From an uncultured Oscillochloris sp. (GTDB lineage Bacteria; Chloroflexota; Chloroflexia; Chloroflexales; Chloroflexaceae), in assembly GCA_903877345.1 (NCBI GenBank), contig CAIRDL010000032.1:1-8089 (forward strand): a stretch of 8,089 nucleotides of DNA. Reading direction: 5' to 3'. Each line of letters opens with the position of its first letter. Position 1 is the first letter of the stretch. A program made the position numbers and the translations under genes. The notes under the pieces were generated by a model. The model was given only the letters and a program-made list of their open reading frames with translations, was not told the origin of the DNA and did not search any database. Below, piece by piece: positions 5,909 through 8,089 of the stretch.

Positions 5909-6520
5909 CTACAGCGTTTCGTCTGGCGACCCGGCGAAGAAGCTGGCGACCTCAGCCTGAAACGGCAGGGTCGCCGCGTGCAGGCTGCCGTTTGGCGGGA
6001 CATTGACCGAGTGAAGAAACAGCCCGCTGGCCGGGTCGGGTTGGCTTAACACGATCACATCGCGCTCGGCAGGGCGCACGATCCAGTACTCGGGCAGACC
6101 GGCCCGTGCGTAGGCTCCGCGTTTGATCTCGGTATCCTTCTCGGCATTCGAGGGGGATAGCACTTCCACAATCAGGGCCGGCACACCATTGATCCGCCGG
6201 TCGTAGATGATGCCGCGATCTTCGCTACGCACCACCACAATGTCGGGCTGCACTGGGTCGCAGCCCGGCATCAACAGGCCAATCGGCGACCAGGCGGTCA
6301 GTCCGAGGCCGACATCATCGATCTGGGTCAGCAGCGCACGCACCATCTGGCGAATAATCCACTGATGAAAGTAGCTCGGCGCGATGGTCATATACAATAC
6401 CCCGCCAATCACCTCGTAGCGGTTGCCGTCGTCGGGCAGGTGCGACCAGCGCGGGTAGCTCCAGGTTGCGTCAAGCGAACGGGTGACGATTTCGGGCGGG
6501 TGGGGTGTCGCAATGCTCAT
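5909..6520 (-). CDS. Uma2-family (DUF820) putative PD-(D/E)XK endonuclease
   Basis: This 203-aa protein has the Uma2 order of motifs: the N-terminal YEVIGGVLYM (35-44), H52 in the helix after APSYFH, QPDIVVV (91-97) with the likely metal-binding D93, ALIVEVLSPSN (115-125) with the likely catalytic E119, then K133 in the helix EIKRGAYARAGLPEYWIV (131-148). These residues fit the core of a PD-(D/E)XK nuclease. Uma2 genes are very numerous in cyanobacteria and Chloroflexota, often many per genome, and their cellular role is unsettled. Start: the ATG at 6520 has TGAGG 6 nt upstream; a longer frame to 6589 would add an unlikely Arg/Ser-rich leader. It is about the usual family length and looks intact. 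The 58-aa frame follows 13 nt downstream. No methyltransferase or mobile element flanks it. Confidence 0.88.
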   Translation of the reverse strand: MSIATPHPPEIVTRSLDATWSYPRWSHLPDDGNRYEVIGGVLYMTIAPSYFHQWIIRQMVRALLTQIDDVGLGLTAWSPIGLLMPGCDPVQPDIVVVRSEDRGIIYDRRINGVPALIVEVLSPSNAEKDTEIKRGAYARAGLPEYWIVRPAERDVIVLSQPDPASGLFLHSVNVPPNGSLHAATLPFQAEVASFFAGSPDETL

Positions 6521-6645
6521 AATATGCCTCAGTCTCAGTGAGTCGGTATGGGAAGCGGAGCGGAACGGTTGGTCACGTCCACGTGCCACCCCAGGCGCTC
6601 CTTGGTTACGGTTCCAAGCGGCTTGCTAGAGCAGATTTCTGGTTG
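6521..6645. other. Short intergenic region upstream of the Uma2 gene
   Basis: These 125 nt separate the start of the Uma2 gene from the stop of the GGDEF gene, both on the minus strand. Besides the TGAGG ribosome binding site (6527-6531) I see no clear promoter boxes or strong terminator. A weak hairpin CTTGG/CCAAG occurs at 6601-6618. The two genes could be separately transcribed or joined by read-through. Confidence 0.4.
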
Positions 6646-7788
6646 TCAGTCCAATCCTCCAACCGCATTGCCGTGGCACGAGAGCCTGACATGGTCACGC
6701 CCTTCACGTTTGGCTTGATAGAGCGCATCGTCGGCGGATTTTAGGATGGTTTCGCTCGTCGTGCCATCTTCAGGAAAAACAGCCACCCCGATTGAAATGG
6801 TGATCGCTACGGGCAATGCAAGCTCTTTTACCCCCTTTCGTAATTGCTCCGCCCGTTCCTTTGCGGTCTCCCGTGAGGTTTCAGGCAGAATAAGCATAAA
6901 CTCATCCCCAGCATAACGGCAAGCAATATCAGATCGTCGGACTTGTCGCGCAAGGAATTGGCCTAGCTCACGCAACACCACATCGCCTGCAGCATGGCCC
7001 AGCGTATCATTGACGCGCTTAAAATGGTCAACATCCATCATGATGATGCCAAGTGGATGCTGGGTACGTGCAGCCCGTTGCATTTCGCGTTCCAACGTCG
7101 CTTCGAGGTAACGCGGGTTGAAGAGGCTGGTTAAATGGTCACGCACAGATAATTCCTGTAGGCGCACTTCATTTAGCCCCAATTGGTGTGCCTGAGAAGC
7201 GATCTTCTTCATATCACGTTGAATAATGGTATTGGCAAGGATACTCAACACTGAAGTCAGGAAGATAAAAGCGAGGAAGCTAAACCAGTTAAACGAAGGG
7301 GTGGCAGAACTTAGGAGGAGGACAAACGTTAATCCTGCAAACTGAAGCACAGCCAAGACAATGGTGATGGATGTTGGCAACAGGATGCTCGCCAACAATA
7401 CCGAGAGCAGCTCATACGTTAGGGGCACGAAATCCCCCTGAAGCACCGAAGGATCAAGTACCAGTGACGCCCAAGGCGCAATGATAGCGCTGAAGACCAG
7501 CAACATGGCTGCTATGGTGTAGTACCCGGCACGGTTCAAGATGTACGCAACTGTAAAAAAGACCACGAGACCGCTGATGAGCGTGGCGTATTGGTGTATT
7601 TGCGGTTCGTGGTGCGGATTGAAAATCAGCAGCACGAAGAGCGCGGCGGTAGAAAAGAAGATGATGAACAGGAGCATCCATGTGAGTAAGCGCGCTTGAC
7701 GATGCTCCAAGCGCTGAAGGATCACGGTTGTGGTGACCAGTTTCTCGGTGCGTGGTTGTGCCAAAGTCTCGGGGGTGGGGGCATCCAT
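6646..7788 (-). CDS. Membrane-bound diguanylate cyclase (GGDEF domain)
   Basis: This 380-aa protein would make cyclic di-GMP from two GTP at the inner membrane, a signal that controls surface attachment and motility. The N-terminus has about six hydrophobic helices (near 35-56, 67-85, 89-111, 123-140, 142-160 and 166-188). A short helical linker, with no PAS, GAF or receiver domain, leads to the GGDEF domain. Its motifs are DHLTSLFNPRYLE (217-229), MMDVDHFKRVND (250-261, metal-binding D252), HAAGDVVL (265-272) and the active-site signature AGDEF (293-297). AGDEF is an accepted active variant of GGDEF. R284 and D287 form an RxxD inhibitory site five residues before it, so product feedback is likely. 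The ATG at 7788 has GAGAGGGA just upstream; an in-frame extension to 7908 lacks this. G+C is visibly lower than in neighbours (52% by hand count over 6901-6960, versus 65% over 3001-3060). No EAL or HD-GYP partner is in the window. Confidence 0.9.
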   Translation of the reverse strand: MDAPTPETLAQPRTEKLVTTTVILQRLEHRQARLLTWMLLFIIFFSTAALFVLLIFNPHHEPQIHQYATLISGLVVFFTVAYILNRAGYYTIAAMLLVFSAIIAPWASLVLDPSVLQGDFVPLTYELLSVLLASILLPTSITIVLAVLQFAGLTFVLLLSSATPSFNWFSFLAFIFLTSVLSILANTIIQRDMKKIASQAHQLGLNEVRLQELSVRDHLTSLFNPRYLEATLEREMQRAARTQHPLGIIMMDVDHFKRVNDTLGHAAGDVVLRELGQFLARQVRRSDIACRYAGDEFMLILPETSRETAKERAEQLRKGVKELALPVAITISIGVAVFPEDGTTSETILKSADDALYQAKREGRDHVRLSCHGNAVGGLD

Positions 7789-7976
7789 AGCGTCCCTCTC
7801 GCTGCACGGGAACGGTGGTATTGTTCTAGCGAGAGTAGTGGCCCCGTGTACACACCCATTATAGGGGCTTACCAGCCGCCGCCTGACCTGTGATCCGTGC
7901 TCTGTCATGGAGAGTGTTACAGCATTAGGGGCGTGATCGCCCCGTGTTCATTGGGCTGGAAATCTAGGGTGTTGTG
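7789..7976. other. Non-coding region upstream of the GGDEF gene
   Basis: No convincing gene lies here. It holds the probable GGDEF promoter and a short GC hairpin, GGGGCG(TGAT)CGCCCC at 7928-7943. The hairpin is about 65 nt upstream of the -10 box, has no T tract and could be an operator. Together with the following element it forms a 301-nt gene-free end to the window. Confidence 0.5.
7858..7863 (-). promoter_or_regulatory. -10 box of the probable GGDEF promoter
   Basis: On the minus strand this is a perfect TATAAT. No good -35 hexamer lies 16-18 nt upstream; the nearest candidate is GTCAGG at 7882-7887, with an 18-nt spacer. The start would fall near 7851, giving a leader of about 63 nt. 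The weak -35 box suggests a need for an activator, or another sigma factor. Confidence 0.45.
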
Positions 7977-8076
7977 CTAGTACATCATCCGAGTAAATTT
8001 GATGGGTAGAGGCGGCTCGCGAGCCGCCTCTACGGCCTTCGGACAACCCATCAGAATTACTCGGACGGTGTACTAG
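7977..8076. mobile_element. 100-bp MITE-like inverted repeat enclosing palindrome P3
   Basis: A 31-nt left arm (7977-8007, starting CTAGTACATCATCCGAG) pairs with the right arm (8046-8076, ending CGGTGTACTAG), with 27 of 31 positions matching. The 28-nt palindrome P3 lies between them, off-centre and closer to the left arm. The element has no coding capacity. Both ends read CTAG, which could be part of the inverted repeat or a target duplication; CTAG fits the YTAR target of some IS5-group elements. Its transposase is not in the window. Confidence 0.75.
8006..8033. repeat. 28-nt perfect palindrome, copy P3
   Basis: GTAGAGGCGGCTCG (8006-8019) is exactly complementary to 8020-8033. It shares the outer GTAGAGRCG arms and length with copies at 1829 and 5695 and, like P2, is followed by GGCC. 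Its core, GGCTCGCGAGCC, differs from the CGCAA cores of the other two. Confidence 0.88.
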
Positions 8077-8089
8077 TTCTTTTTTTGCC

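Larger units (their letters stand above)
7977..8086 (+). terminator. Possible rho-independent terminator formed by the MITE plus a T tract
   Basis: The long inverted repeat 7977-8076 is followed, after GTTC, by seven T (8080-8086). Transcribed on the plus strand, this would make a large stem ending near a U run. No plus-strand gene precedes it closely within the window, so what it would terminate is unclear. Confidence 0.35.

Noticed and set aside
6601..6618. Hairpin CTTGG/CCAAG as a terminator for the GGDEF gene
   Set aside because: Only a 5-bp stem with an 8-nt loop and no T tract; too weak to call.
1829..8076. The palindromes as a CRISPR array
   Set aside because: The three copies are kilobases apart, not regularly spaced, have differing cores and no cas genes nearby.

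Overview
The window looks like a chromosomal piece from a GC-rich Chloroflexota bacterium, most likely the filamentous Chloroflexia. I infer this from the gene mix: a BTAD/AAA regulator, a HicB of the type shared with cyanobacteria, a Uma2-family nuclease, a short ComEC and a secreted protein with FGYP repeats. The intergenic regions are rich in palindromes. No single gene fixes the genus.

Layout, left to right. (1) Positions 1-1776 (+): the 3' part of a BTAD plus AAA-ATPase transcriptional regulator. It loses family-like sequence near 1620 and ends in low-complexity DNA and a heptad repeat. (2) 1777-2237: a 28-nt palindrome, an orphan hicB (1895-2128, +), what looks like the first five codons of a lost hicA, and a 16-bp hairpin shared with the converging comEC. 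(3) 2238-3743 (-): a ComEC/Rec2 DNA-uptake channel without the C-terminal metallo-beta-lactamase domain. (4) 3744-4024: a divergent intergenic region with a 92-bp nested inverted repeat and a strong sigma70-like promoter. (5) 4025-5680 (+): a secreted protein with two FGYP repeats, a Pro-rich linker and three Ig-like repeats. (6) 5695-5722: a second palindrome between convergent genes. (7) 5719-6520 (-): a Uma2-family protein followed 13 nt later by a 58-aa reading frame. (8) 6646-7788 (-): a membrane-anchored GGDEF diguanylate cyclase. (9) 7789-8089: non-coding DNA with a promoter and a 100-bp MITE-like element that carries a third palindrome and ends at a T tract.

The genes do not form one pathway. 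They are mostly single transcription units (only the Uma2 pair looks co-transcribed), separated by mobile-looking palindromes. The most notable signal is the repeat landscape. Three 28-nt palindromes share the outer arm GTAGAGRCG but have different cores, with paired changes that keep them self-complementary in two copies and largely so in the third. One sits inside a larger inverted repeat. A separate 92-bp element is also built as a palindrome inside a palindrome. Two genes next to repeat-like DNA are damaged or incomplete: the regulator's 3' end and the missing hicA. I found no CRISPR array, rRNA, tRNA, transposase or obvious defence cluster, and no clear new multi-gene system.
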